NCBI GenBank assembly: GCA_900766195.1 | Contig: CAAFUN010000092.1 | Location: 1-12,674 of the forward strand | Source of the DNA: an uncultured Bacteroides sp. | GTDB lineage: Bacteria > Bacteroidota > Bacteroidia > Bacteroidales > Bacteroidaceae | DNA: 12,674 nucleotides | Direction: 5' to 3' | Notes under the pieces: generated by a model | The model's database searches: none | The model's input: the letters and a program-made list of their open reading frames with translations, nothing else | What the model was told of the DNA's origin: nothing | Shown here: positions 7,165 through 12,674 of the stretch, piece by piece | Position numbering within the stretch: the first letter of the stretch is position 1 | Layout of the letters: each line of letters starts with the position of its first letter | Position numbers and translations under genes: made by a program

Positions 7165-9369
7165 TTAAAATGAGTTTCTTAATTTGAGAATTTCATATTC
7201 GAGCAATCCAATGTCCTTTAGCTGTTTATCAGATAATTTGTTTATTGTCGTTATATTCTGTTCGGGTATTTTATTTACATCTATGTATCTATTTAATTTT
7301 CTTATAGCTGAAGATGGAATTCCATATTCAGTTAATGCTGCTATATTAGGTTGTAAGAAACCATTTTCGAGACTGCTAGCCAGAAAAGTATAATTACCAT
7401 ATTTCAACCTATATTTCTTAAATACATACTCTTGTAGATTCGATACTATTGCTATCCATTTTGGAAGTTTATAATCAAACCAGTGCCTACTTATATGTAA
7501 TATTGCATAAGATGCCGTATCAATTCTTTTTTGTTTATTTGGTATTTTTTCAATCCAAAAATTATCATTTATATAATTAGAGATTACGGCATTTATGGAT
7601 TTTGTATTAATATAAGAAAAGGCAAAACTGGCTAACCAACGAGCGGATAGTCTTCCAATACCTTCAATGTATGTTTTATCTCCGGAACCTCCCAAAGTAT
7701 CCCAACACAATTCTATTATAGTACTAAAATTATCAAAGGTTTTGGGTACAGATGTCCAACAAAGTAAGTTATGATAATAACTTAAATTTGATTCTATTTT
7801 TTCTATAATCGCCAATTGACCTTTAATAGAAATACCTGTATTTGATTTTATTGCTTCTTTCATTTCAGGAGAAAGAGAATTGAATTCCGATAATTTGTGT
7901 TTAACTTTTGGCTCAATATCATTCTCATCCATTGATATCAATATTTCTAAAGGTGCGTTCTCTTGATTGAAAATCGGAATATCTACAAATAAGTCCATTT
8001 GTTCAGGCTGTTTTTCAAATCTAATAACATTACCAATATAATGTCTTTTCATTCTACCTGAACGTCCTGCTATATTTTTATAATCAAAGAAATCTATTGG
8101 TTCAGTTCCTTTTTCTTTATCAAATAAAACTACATTTTTAGCAGAAGTATTTACACCCTCTATTAAAGTAGATGTGCAAAAAAGCCATCTAATAGAATTG
8201 TCATTAAATCCATCAACAATAGAGCTACCTAAATGACGAGGTAATGCTCCATGGTGAAATCCAATTCCATATTCTAATGCGTTAACTAATGACCAATTAG
8301 AATTTATGTTTTCTTTTATCCATTCAATAATAACTTTATTCCTGTTTATTCGTGGAATATCTATAGTGAATTGATTTTCTTTCAAGTATGTTGCATACTC
8401 CAATGCTAAATTGGTAGCTCTATTGGGTGAAGAACAATAAATAATTGTTTGTTCCTTAGTTGAGGAAAGAAATTTAAAGAGTTCTTGTTTTTTTAATTCT
8501 TTTTTTTGTCTCGGTTTAGCCTGAATATTTATATTTGATTCATCAACTGCTACTGTAGCAAATTCAGTTGGAAACCATGTTAATTCAAATTTTCTTTTGA
8601 AATCAACTGGAATATCTTTTATCATTGGTCCAAGCAAATAAAACTTATTAGTATATTTCAATAACTTGTCAAATGCTTGGTTTAGTGCTATAGCTCTGTC
8701 ATCACCCCTGTCTAAACTTAATTTATAAAATTCATCAATAACAAAAAAGTCTATTTTGGGAAAATTTACATACTCAACTACTCTTTCTCCAGTAAATAAA
8801 AAAATATTTCCTCTGTCTTGACTTGATTCTTGAGTAGTTGATACAATAATTTTATAATTATCTTTATACTTTAAGAGTTTTTTACGAGTTTCGTCAAGTA
8901 AAGCCAAAGTTGGTTGAATTATAACAATCTGACGGTATACTCCACTTGCTATAATTTCTTCAATTAATAGACTTTTCCCAAAACTGGTTGGAGCACTTAC
9001 AACTAAGGAACGTTTGCTTTGCAGTTCTATGGATAAGTGCTGTTGCTCTTCATGAAGATACACATCTTTAAGGTAAGGAGATTTATGGTATTCATAACAG
9101 AGCAAAGAACTTTGAGATAAATAATTAGGATCGACATAAGGATATAATCCAGCAGATATTATTAAATCATTCCAAATAGGATAAGTGTTTTTTTCAACTT
9201 TTTCCCATGCATCTAATATTCTAATGACTATATCTCGCCCATGTTTTTCCGTTTCCTCTGAACGTAATAGAGTAGAACAGAATTGAGATAAAGAAAAACT
9301 AGCATTATAATCAATTTGTCTTGTTTCGGCAATATATCTTATTGCGCCTTGAATCTTTTGAGAAATCAT
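7165..9369 (-). CDS. hamB: Hachiman defence helicase HamB
   Basis: Superfamily 2 DExx-box helicase of the Hachiman anti-phage system, which partners with the nuclease HamA. Visible motifs in the 734-aa protein are: Walker A APTSFGKS (126-133, Lys132), motif Ia IIQPTLALLDE (150-160), motif II DEFY (212-215), LLGPMI (245-250) in the motif III position, motif IV TIIYCSS (308-314), FHHGALPR (371-378), motif V CTSTLIEGVNT (398-408) and motif VI NIAGRSGR (432-439). The C-terminal 250 residues are helical and carry no motif I recognise. The ATG overlaps the hamA stop by 4 bases (ATGA), indicating translational coupling. The gene is visibly AT-rich compared with the housekeeping cluster. It appears intact. 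Confidence 0.9.
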   Translation of the reverse strand: MISQKIQGAIRYIAETRQIDYNASFSLSQFCSTLLRSEETEKHGRDIVIRILDAWEKVEKNTYPIWNDLIISAGLYPYVDPNYLSQSSLLCYEYHKSPYLKDVYLHEEQQHLSIELQSKRSLVVSAPTSFGKSLLIEEIIASGVYRQIVIIQPTLALLDETRKKLLKYKDNYKIIVSTTQESSQDRGNIFLFTGERVVEYVNFPKIDFFVIDEFYKLSLDRGDDRAIALNQAFDKLLKYTNKFYLLGPMIKDIPVDFKRKFELTWFPTEFATVAVDESNINIQAKPRQKKELKKQELFKFLSSTKEQTIIYCSSPNRATNLALEYATYLKENQFTIDIPRINRNKVIIEWIKENINSNWSLVNALEYGIGFHHGALPRHLGSSIVDGFNDNSIRWLFCTSTLIEGVNTSAKNVVLFDKEKGTEPIDFFDYKNIAGRSGRMKRHYIGNVIRFEKQPEQMDLFVDIPIFNQENAPLEILISMDENDIEPKVKHKLSEFNSLSPEMKEAIKSNTGISIKGQLAIIEKIESNLSYYHNLLCWTSVPKTFDNFSTIIELCWDTLGGSGDKTYIEGIGRLSARWLASFAFSYINTKSINAVISNYINDNFWIEKIPNKQKRIDTASYAILHISRHWFDYKLPKWIAIVSNLQEYVFKKYRLKYGNYTFLASSLENGFLQPNIAALTEYGIPSSAIRKLNRYIDVNKIPEQNITTINKLSDKQLKDIGLLEYEILKLRNSF

Positions 9370-10208
9370 ATTTGCTGCATTAATTTTAATCGTTTATCTA
9401 ATTCTGTATTTAAAACATCTTTATCGGGCACAGGTAATAACATTAAAATAATTTCTGTCGATATATCTCCTTTTAATCTATTGAAAGTTGCATTCAAATT
9501 AGTACATTCTGATACGAAATCATTGAAATAAGATTCTGTCTCTTCACAATGGTTATTAAAAATATCACTATTGTAAGTACAAACCATAGGAATAACTATA
9601 CTAGAAAAAATAACATCCAATTTTTGGTGTTTATCCATCAAATTTCTCCAATGTTCAATCTCTGGAATATTCGCAGGAAGTTTTCTTGATATTAAGTTAA
9701 ATTCTTTGCGTAAATAATCTGCATTCACATGTTTTCTTATATCACCTGCCAATTCCCTAACCCCTGAATCTCCTACTTTGTATAATTTAGACTCACCTAG
9801 CCATAGTTTTTTCTCATCACCATTTATTGTTATTTGTACTCCATCAAACCCGTGAGCTGGTACATTATGAGAGTCTTTGAAGTATATCTTAGAAATTAGA
9901 GGTATTGTATTCTGGAAATCTCGTAATAATAAGTGTAGGATTAGTTCGCCAAATTCACCTCTTGTTTGATATTTTTCTGTTAAATATACAGTTTCAGCAG
10001 CTTCTTTTAAGCGAGATATTATTTCTGTTAATGGGATATTCTCACCACAATGGTAACCCAATGAAAATTCAGGAATAACATTTCGTATTACATCCACTAA
10101 AGGTTGTAATCTAAATTGTTTTTGATCAAACCCTATATGATACGCTTTAAGAGTGGATTCACAAATGTACTCTTGTATAACTAATTCAGACTTGAATGGT
10201 CTTCCCAT
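9366..10208 (-). CDS. hamA: Hachiman defence nuclease HamA (DUF1837)
   Basis: Nuclease effector of Hachiman, held by and activated through HamB when the helicase senses aberrant or damaged DNA. Numbered from the preferred ATG at 10208 (MGRPFKSEL, 280 aa), a PD-(D/E)xK-like site is visible: Glu85 and Glu88 in RGEFGEL, Asp122 in HGFDGVQ, and Glu139/Lys141 in LGESKLY. The frame is open back to an ATG at 10331 (321 aa). I reject that start because it lies in the loop of a terminator hairpin, a -7 box (10269-10276) falls inside the extra segment, and the added 41 residues are Ile/Asn-rich with no family resemblance. The 280-aa length suits the family. It is immediately followed by hamB. Confidence 0.88.
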   Translation of the reverse strand: MGRPFKSELVIQEYICESTLKAYHIGFDQKQFRLQPLVDVIRNVIPEFSLGYHCGENIPLTEIISRLKEAAETVYLTEKYQTRGEFGELILHLLLRDFQNTIPLISKIYFKDSHNVPAHGFDGVQITINGDEKKLWLGESKLYKVGDSGVRELAGDIRKHVNADYLRKEFNLISRKLPANIPEIEHWRNLMDKHQKLDVIFSSIVIPMVCTYNSDIFNNHCEETESYFNDFVSECTNLNATFNRLKGDISTEIILMLLPVPDKDVLNTELDKRLKLMQQI

Positions 10209-10268
10209 ATATTTGTAGTTTACGATATTACTACTATTTATTTTCTCCCTATTGTTAAAAATGTGTTG

Positions 10269-10301
10269 CAAATTTACAATTTTATTTATATTTATGCTAA
10301 A
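10269..10301 (-). promoter_or_regulatory. Promoter of hamAB
   Basis: On the minus strand TTTAGC (10301-10296) is followed by 19 bases and TAAATTTG (10276-10269), matching the Bacteroides TAnnTTTG -7 box at the right spacing from a TTT-type -33 box. Initiation near 10262 gives a leader of about 55 bases before the ATG at 10208. The same TTTAGC, 19-base and TAnATTTG arrangement occurs before the 11740 gene. Confidence 0.6.
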
Positions 10302-10316
10302 TATCTCATTTATAAA

Positions 10317-10349
10317 ACAAAGAGTCCTCATAATTGGAGAACTCTTTGT
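10317..10349 (-). terminator. Terminator of the HTH/DUF3876 operon
   Basis: The arms ACAAAGAGTCCTC (10317-10329) and GAGAACTCTTTGT (10337-10349) pair at 12 of 13 positions around a 7-base loop. Read on the minus strand, the stem is followed by TTTTAT. It lies 22 bases after the stop of the last gene of the HTH operon and would separate that operon from hamAB. Its loop contains the ATG at 10331. Confidence 0.75.
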
Positions 10350-10370
10350 CTAAATTGATAATGTATTCTG

Positions 10371-10649
10371 TTATATTTTACATTTCCCCAACCATTCCAG
10401 AACTTCTGACTGTTTATACAGAATCTTACCTTTAATCTGAATAAAAGGAATTTTTCTTGTAGCCCGCCAGTCCTGTAAAGTGCGGGAGGAAATGTGAAGC
10501 ATTTTACAAACATCGCGGTTTGACAGGAATTTTTCGCTATTCAGGTGCGGGGTACGATTTTTAAGAGTCTGCCGGATTATATCTAACAACTCGTCCAGAT
10601 CCGTGAAGAAAGAAGCAATATCCATTGATTTTCTATCTAATATTTCCAT
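10371..10649 (-). CDS. Helix-turn-helix DNA-binding protein (excisionase/MerR-like)
   Basis: A small 92-aa protein with a C-terminal winged HTH of the excisionase/HTH_17 type (about residues 41-88: FLSNRDVCKMLHISSRTLQ, then IPFIQI, KILYKQSEV). The N-terminal 40 residues are an acidic helix that could dimerise. Such proteins are common in Bacteroides conjugative elements as excision or transfer regulators, although the target here is unknown. It is the last gene of a three-gene operon, 11 bases after the DUF3876 gene, with a terminator just downstream. It is a clear paralogue of the first gene of the operon. An alternative start is Met9 at 10625. Neither start has a good ribosome site. Confidence 0.85.
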   Translation of the reverse strand: MEILDRKSMDIASFFTDLDELLDIIRQTLKNRTPHLNSEKFLSNRDVCKMLHISSRTLQDWRATRKIPFIQIKGKILYKQSEVLEWLGKCKI

Positions 10650-10660
10650 TGTAGAATCTT

Positions 10661-10957
10661 TTAGTTCCGTATATAGTCACCTAATGTGGAAATGGTTAAT
10701 ATATCTAGTTTCATATCGTAACTTATTACTGTCCGTTTCAGATTATAGTTGATAAAGAACCCATCTTCATCTTCCTGTATCTCATAAGTGGTGGGACTTG
10801 CCTGACGGCTCGTTTCGTTCATGTGAATTACGCTAAGTAAATAGCTGTTGTCATTCCTGCATATGATAACTGTCGGATTCAGGTTTATACTTTCCCAATT
10901 GCCAACCAATACATTTAAGTCGAACAATCTTTCGTCCATATATTTATCTTCTTTCAT
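10661..10957 (-). CDS. Small protein, DUF3876-type
   Basis: A 98-aa protein of unknown function that I recognise as DUF3876-like. It has an LVGNW motif (17-21) near the start, followed by a series of short predicted beta strands (IICRNDNSYLLSVI, TYEIQEDEDGFFINYN, DILTIS), suggesting a small beta-sandwich or barrel. DUF3876 proteins accompany HTH proteins in Bacteroides mobile elements. The start at 10957 overlaps the upstream HTH stop by 4 bases (ATGA) and has a real Shine-Dalgarno, AAGGAG, just before it. Met7 (10939) is an alternative start. There is no signal peptide or membrane segment. Confidence 0.8.
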   Translation of the reverse strand: MKEDKYMDERLFDLNVLVGNWESINLNPTVIICRNDNSYLLSVIHMNETSRQASPTTYEIQEDEDGFFINYNLKRTVISYDMKLDILTISTLGDYIRN

Positions 10958-11232
10958 CGGGACTCCTTGTTAGAGTTATTTATTAGCTGTTCCACATCCG
11001 AAACCCGATAATAACATTTACGCCCAATCTGTGAGAATGGCAGCATACCGTTATCCCTGTATGACTGTAATGTTCTCGACGATACTTGCAGAAGTCCGCA
11101 AATATCATCGTTTCCTAACCATTGTTCTTTCTCCTGATTATCTCCACAAAGGTCTTTAACCTGATTGGAGAAAACTTTGAAACGTTCTCTTATCTGCTCG
11201 AACGTTTTGCTTTCGATTGCTATTATATCCAT
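10954..11232 (-). CDS. Helix-turn-helix DNA-binding protein (first gene of operon)
   Basis: A 92-aa protein with a winged HTH at about residues 38-85 (WLGNDDICGLLQVSSRTLQ, then LPFSQI, KCYYRVSDV). The N-terminal half is a charged helix. It shares the L-x-N-x-D-(V/I)-C, SSRTLQ and PFxQI positions with the third gene of the operon, so the two are paralogues or form a heteromer. The HTH resembles excisionase/MerR-type domains. A perfect 12-bp palindrome lies 34-45 bases upstream of its ATG and is a natural operator candidate. It may control excision, the operon itself or hamAB. Which of these is not shown by the sequence. Confidence 0.85.
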   Translation of the reverse strand: MDIIAIESKTFEQIRERFKVFSNQVKDLCGDNQEKEQWLGNDDICGLLQVSSRTLQSYRDNGMLPFSQIGRKCYYRVSDVEQLINNSNKESR

Positions 11233-11265
11233 AATAAAATACGTTTACTGATTAATAAATTATCC

Positions 11266-11277
11266 TCATTGCAATGA
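11266..11277. promoter_or_regulatory. Perfect 12-bp palindrome, candidate operator
   Basis: TCATTGCAATGA is its own reverse complement and lies 34-45 bases before the ATG of the first HTH gene. A dimeric regulator, perhaps one of the operon's own HTH proteins, could bind here. Confidence 0.45.
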
Positions 11278-11438
11278 TTTTCAGGCAAAGAAAAGCAGAA
11301 TACAGGTTTGTTTTAAGAAATATGATGCAGAGGTAGGAAGTGGCTATGGGTGACACAGTACAGGCAATCTCAACACATATTTTTTCTTTTTTTAATTGAT
11401 ATACGTTTCATTCATGCAGGGAATAGATAAGACAACAC

Positions 11439-11488
11439 TTTTTAGAAATTTACTCTTTTCAGCATGAAAAGGAAGAAATTTCTAAAAA
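11439..11488. repeat. Two-tier inverted repeat
   Basis: The outer arms TTTTTAGAAATTT (11439-11451) and AAATTTCTAAAAA (11476-11488) are perfect 13-bp complements. The inner arms CTTTTC (11455-11460) and GAAAAG (11466-11471) close a 5-base loop. The start codon of a 24-codon ORF (11464) lies at the tip. CCGCTTGCGG follows directly. It could be an attenuator, a binding site or an origin-type structure. Confidence 0.6.
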
Positions 11489-11538
11489 CCGCTTGCGGCT
11501 TGGTGTTGGCGTTCTTTTACCGGAATGTATCTTTGTAA
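11464..11538 (+). CDS. Possible 24-aa leader or signal-like peptide
   Basis: An ATG in the loop of the 11439-11488 hairpin opens MKRKKFLKTACGLVLAFFYR, ending four residues later at TAA (11536-11538). A basic n-region followed by a hydrophobic core looks like a signal or lipoprotein leader, yet the frame stops at once. It may be a leader peptide, a remnant of a lost secreted protein, or chance. A promoter -7 box overlaps its last codons. Expression is unproven. Confidence 0.3.
   Translation: MKRKKFLKTACGLVLAFFYRNVSL
11506..11535 (+). promoter_or_regulatory. Bacteroides-type promoter (upstream, P1)
   Basis: TTG (11506-11508), a 19-base spacer and TATCTTTG (11528-11535) match the consensus well. 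A transcript starting near 11542 would have about 200 bases of leader before the ATG at 11740, or could be a small RNA. No terminator is seen before 11740. Confidence 0.5.
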
Positions 11539-11650
11539 ATCAAATAAATAGAAAGAATCCTCATTTTCATAATTGGTGAAATGTTCATCTTCAGTTATAT
11601 CTAGAAATGAGATGGCATTGAAATTTTTCTTTTAAGATAACAATACATTA

Positions 11651-11707
11651 TTTAGCAAAACAACAATACATTTTGTATATTTGCATTTCACAAAACCTTT
11701 GGTTTTG
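11651..11707 (+). promoter_or_regulatory. Proximal promoter (P2) and leader hairpin of the 11740 gene
   Basis: TTTAGC (11651-11656), 19 bases and TATATTTG (11676-11683) form the likely main promoter, the same layout as the hamAB promoter. The direct repeat AACAATACATT at 11639-11649 and 11662-11672 brackets the -33 box and could be an operator. Initiation near 11690 would put CAAAACC-TTT-GGTTTTG (11691-11707) at the very 5' end of the RNA, a hairpin that may stabilise or regulate it. Confidence 0.6.
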
Positions 11708-11739
11708 AATATTTTAAATATGTAACAAGCATAATTACC

Positions 11740-12591
11740 ATGAAGGATACAAAACGAAAAATCGGCTTTTTCTACCTGTTTTTAAAGGACGGAGAAGAAT
11801 TGCGACCATTACATGAAGAATTGTCTAAGTTATTACGGTATGTAAATGGGCAATCAAAAAGAGCAAAAAAACAAGATATTTCTGATGATAGATTTTGTTT
11901 CCTAGACATGCATGAGTTTGTGGAAGATGGAAATATACTAAAAATACTTTTCAAGAGCGCAAAGCATAGTTATCGTGCTCCACTATTGAATAAAAATACT
12001 GTAGAAGAACGGGAAAATCCAAAAACAATAGAAGAGGGTGAGCAAATTAAAACTCATTTACTCTTAAAGTTTACTGGAGGTGATACTATTGTTTTTCTTG
12101 AGACATTTAGAGGCGCCCTGAGCTTAAAGATTGTCACTGATTACTTAAATGAATGGATAACAATTTATAATACTAATCATCGAAGAGAAAATATTAGGGG
12201 TAAATTTACTTTCGATATGATTCCACGCGATGACTTTAGAGAAGTATTGGATAATATGCAGCGAGTAATTTGTGCAAGTATTTTTATAGAAAAAAGGATA
12301 CTCGGAAGTGACTCTCTTAATTTTTCTGAAATAACAAATAACATTCAAGAGGATGTCATACTAGAAGTTAAATCAAAGCGAGGAGAATCTATGAAACATG
12401 CTGTGTATGATTTTTTAGCTAAGCTGAATGGAGGTAGAAGTGTTATTCAAAAAATAAGGGTAAAAGGAGTTTTACCAAATAACAATGAGAGTATTATAGA
12501 TTCTTCGTTTATAATTAAAAAAGAATATATTGATGCACAACAAGATGAAGATACAGGGGAAATAAATACGGCATACGAGATTGTAATTTAA
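11740..12591 (+). CDS. Uncharacterised 283-aa protein, weakly RexA-like
   Basis: I do not recognise this family with certainty. The protein is soluble, charged and alpha/beta in appearance, without signal peptide or membrane segment. By eye its order of features resembles lambda RexA (279 aa). Both have a strand ending in GDTI(V/G)F (GGDTIVFLETFRG, residues 113-125) followed by a helix (130-140), then a FDMIPRDDFREVLDNMQRV segment (158-176) comparable to RexA IEPLMRGTTKDDVMHM, then a basic C-terminal half (KSKRGESMKH, 211-220). RexA is the DNA-binding sensor of the Rex abortive-infection system. The resemblance is a hypothesis and not an alignment result. Its place in a defence-bearing element, separate transcription from hamAB and AT-rich sequence fit a second defence gene. 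The ATG at 11740 follows a promoter at a sensible distance, and no earlier in-frame ATG is evident. Confidence 0.6.
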   Translation: MKDTKRKIGFFYLFLKDGEELRPLHEELSKLLRYVNGQSKRAKKQDISDDRFCFLDMHEFVEDGNILKILFKSAKHSYRAPLLNKNTVEERENPKTIEEGEQIKTHLLLKFTGGDTIVFLETFRGALSLKIVTDYLNEWITIYNTNHRRENIRGKFTFDMIPRDDFREVLDNMQRVICASIFIEKRILGSDSLNFSEITNNIQEDVILEVKSKRGESMKHAVYDFLAKLNGGRSVIQKIRVKGVLPNNNESIIDSSFIIKKEYIDAQQDEDTGEINTAYEIVI

Positions 12592-12640
12592 ACTGTGTCA
12601 GTAAAGAAAAAATTATTATCTTTACTAACACAGTTTTTTT
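12591..12640 (+). terminator. Strong terminator after the 283-aa gene
   Basis: The 16-base arms 12591-12606 and 12620-12635 pair at 15 positions (one C-A mismatch) around a 13-base loop, followed by a T run to 12640. The stem begins on the last base of the stop codon, so termination is tightly coupled to the gene end. Confidence 0.88.
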
Positions 12641-12674
12641 ATGAAAGAAGAATTCAATTTTGAAAGTATCAAGA
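12641..12674 (+). CDS. Possible start of the next gene (cut by window edge)
   Basis: An ATG directly after the terminator T run opens MKEEFNFESIK and stays open to the window end. Eleven codons cannot show function. If real, it depends on read-through of the terminator, because no -7 box is visible between the two genes and no ribosome site can be seen. Confidence 0.35.
   Translation, partial: MKEEFNFESIK

Larger units (their letters stand above)
11233..11739. other. Divergent intergenic region with dense structure
   Basis: About 500 bases between the divergent HTH operon and the 11740 gene, with no gene longer than 24 codons. From left to right it contains a 12-bp palindrome (11266-11277), a T-rich stretch (about 11380-11395), a two-tier hairpin (11439-11488), CCGC/GCGG (11489-11498), a plus-strand promoter (11506-11535), an 11-bp direct repeat (11639 and 11662), a second promoter (11651-11683) and a 7-bp leader hairpin (11691-11707). 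I see no clear minus-strand promoter for the HTH operon. Confidence 0.65.
5561..12674. mobile_element. Integrated element, left part (int, Hachiman, HTH operon)
   Basis: Everything from the tRNA 3' end to the window edge is accessory in character: a tyrosine recombinase, AT-rich defence genes, small HTH regulators of the kind carried by Bacteroides conjugative or mobilizable transposons, and an unrecognised gene. No mobilization or conjugation gene is visible here, so I cannot tell an ICE from a mobilizable element, prophage or defence island. The right boundary is beyond the window. Confidence 0.7.

Noticed and set aside
9316..9531. Plus-strand frame across the hamA/hamB junction
   Set aside because: It is a shadow of two well-supported minus-strand genes and has no recognisable features.
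10328..10513. Minus-strand 61-aa frame overlapping the last HTH gene
   Set aside because: It overlaps a clear HTH coding sequence in another frame and extends into the terminator hairpin.
11351..11359. TGACACAGT shared with the reverse strand of the 12591-12606 terminator arm
   Set aside because: Nine bases over more than a kilobase is within chance expectation, and no flanking similarity extends it.
5561..12674. CRISPR array or insertion sequence in the element
   Set aside because: There are no regularly spaced repeats with unique spacers and no transposase frame with terminal inverted repeats.

Overview
The window looks like a Bacteroides-type (Bacteroidales) chromosome carrying the left part of an integrated mobile element. 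Three things point to this host. Promoters match the Bacteroides -7 box TAnnTTTG rather than the sigma70 -10 box. Shine-Dalgarno sequences are mostly weak or absent. The integrase belongs to the Bacteroidetes conjugative-transposon type.

Positions 1-526 hold no convincing gene. They contain a cluster of 11-bp phased ATTCG repeats, an inverted copy of one of them, and a candidate promoter for what follows. Positions 527-5365 are a co-directional housekeeping cluster: sppA (membrane signal peptide peptidase), lpxK (lipid A 4'-kinase), a trimeric-type purine nucleoside phosphorylase whose start overlaps the end of lpxK, and thiL (thiamine-phosphate kinase, starting at TTG). A 14-bp hairpin terminator closes the cluster at 5382-5427. 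A complete tRNA-Phe(GAA) follows at 5488-5560 with its own -33/-7 promoter.

The tRNA-Phe 3' end is the probable attachment site of a mobile element, because a tyrosine recombinase reads away from it (5804-7033) and accessory DNA follows. The integrase has Ser instead of the first catalytic Arg, with an Arg 12 residues earlier, which is the pattern I recall for IntDOT of CTnDOT. Convergent to it on the minus strand is a two-gene Hachiman anti-phage system: hamB (superfamily 2 helicase, 7165-9369) and hamA (DUF1837 nuclease, 9366-10208), overlapping by 4 bases and with their own promoter. Upstream on the same strand is a small operon of two paralogous helix-turn-helix proteins flanking a DUF3876-type protein (10371-11232), closed by a terminator whose loop contains the far-upstream ATG of the long hamA frame.

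A roughly 500-base divergent region (11233-11739) holds a perfect 12-bp palindrome, a two-tier hairpin, a 24-codon signal-peptide-like ORF and two Bacteroides-type promoters. It leads to an unrecognised 283-aa plus-strand protein (11740-12591). By eye this resembles phage lambda RexA in size and motif order, which makes it the best candidate here for a less-described defence function. A strong terminator follows its stop codon, and a further reading frame begins directly after the T run and leaves the window. No second attachment-site copy is visible, so the element continues past position 12674.
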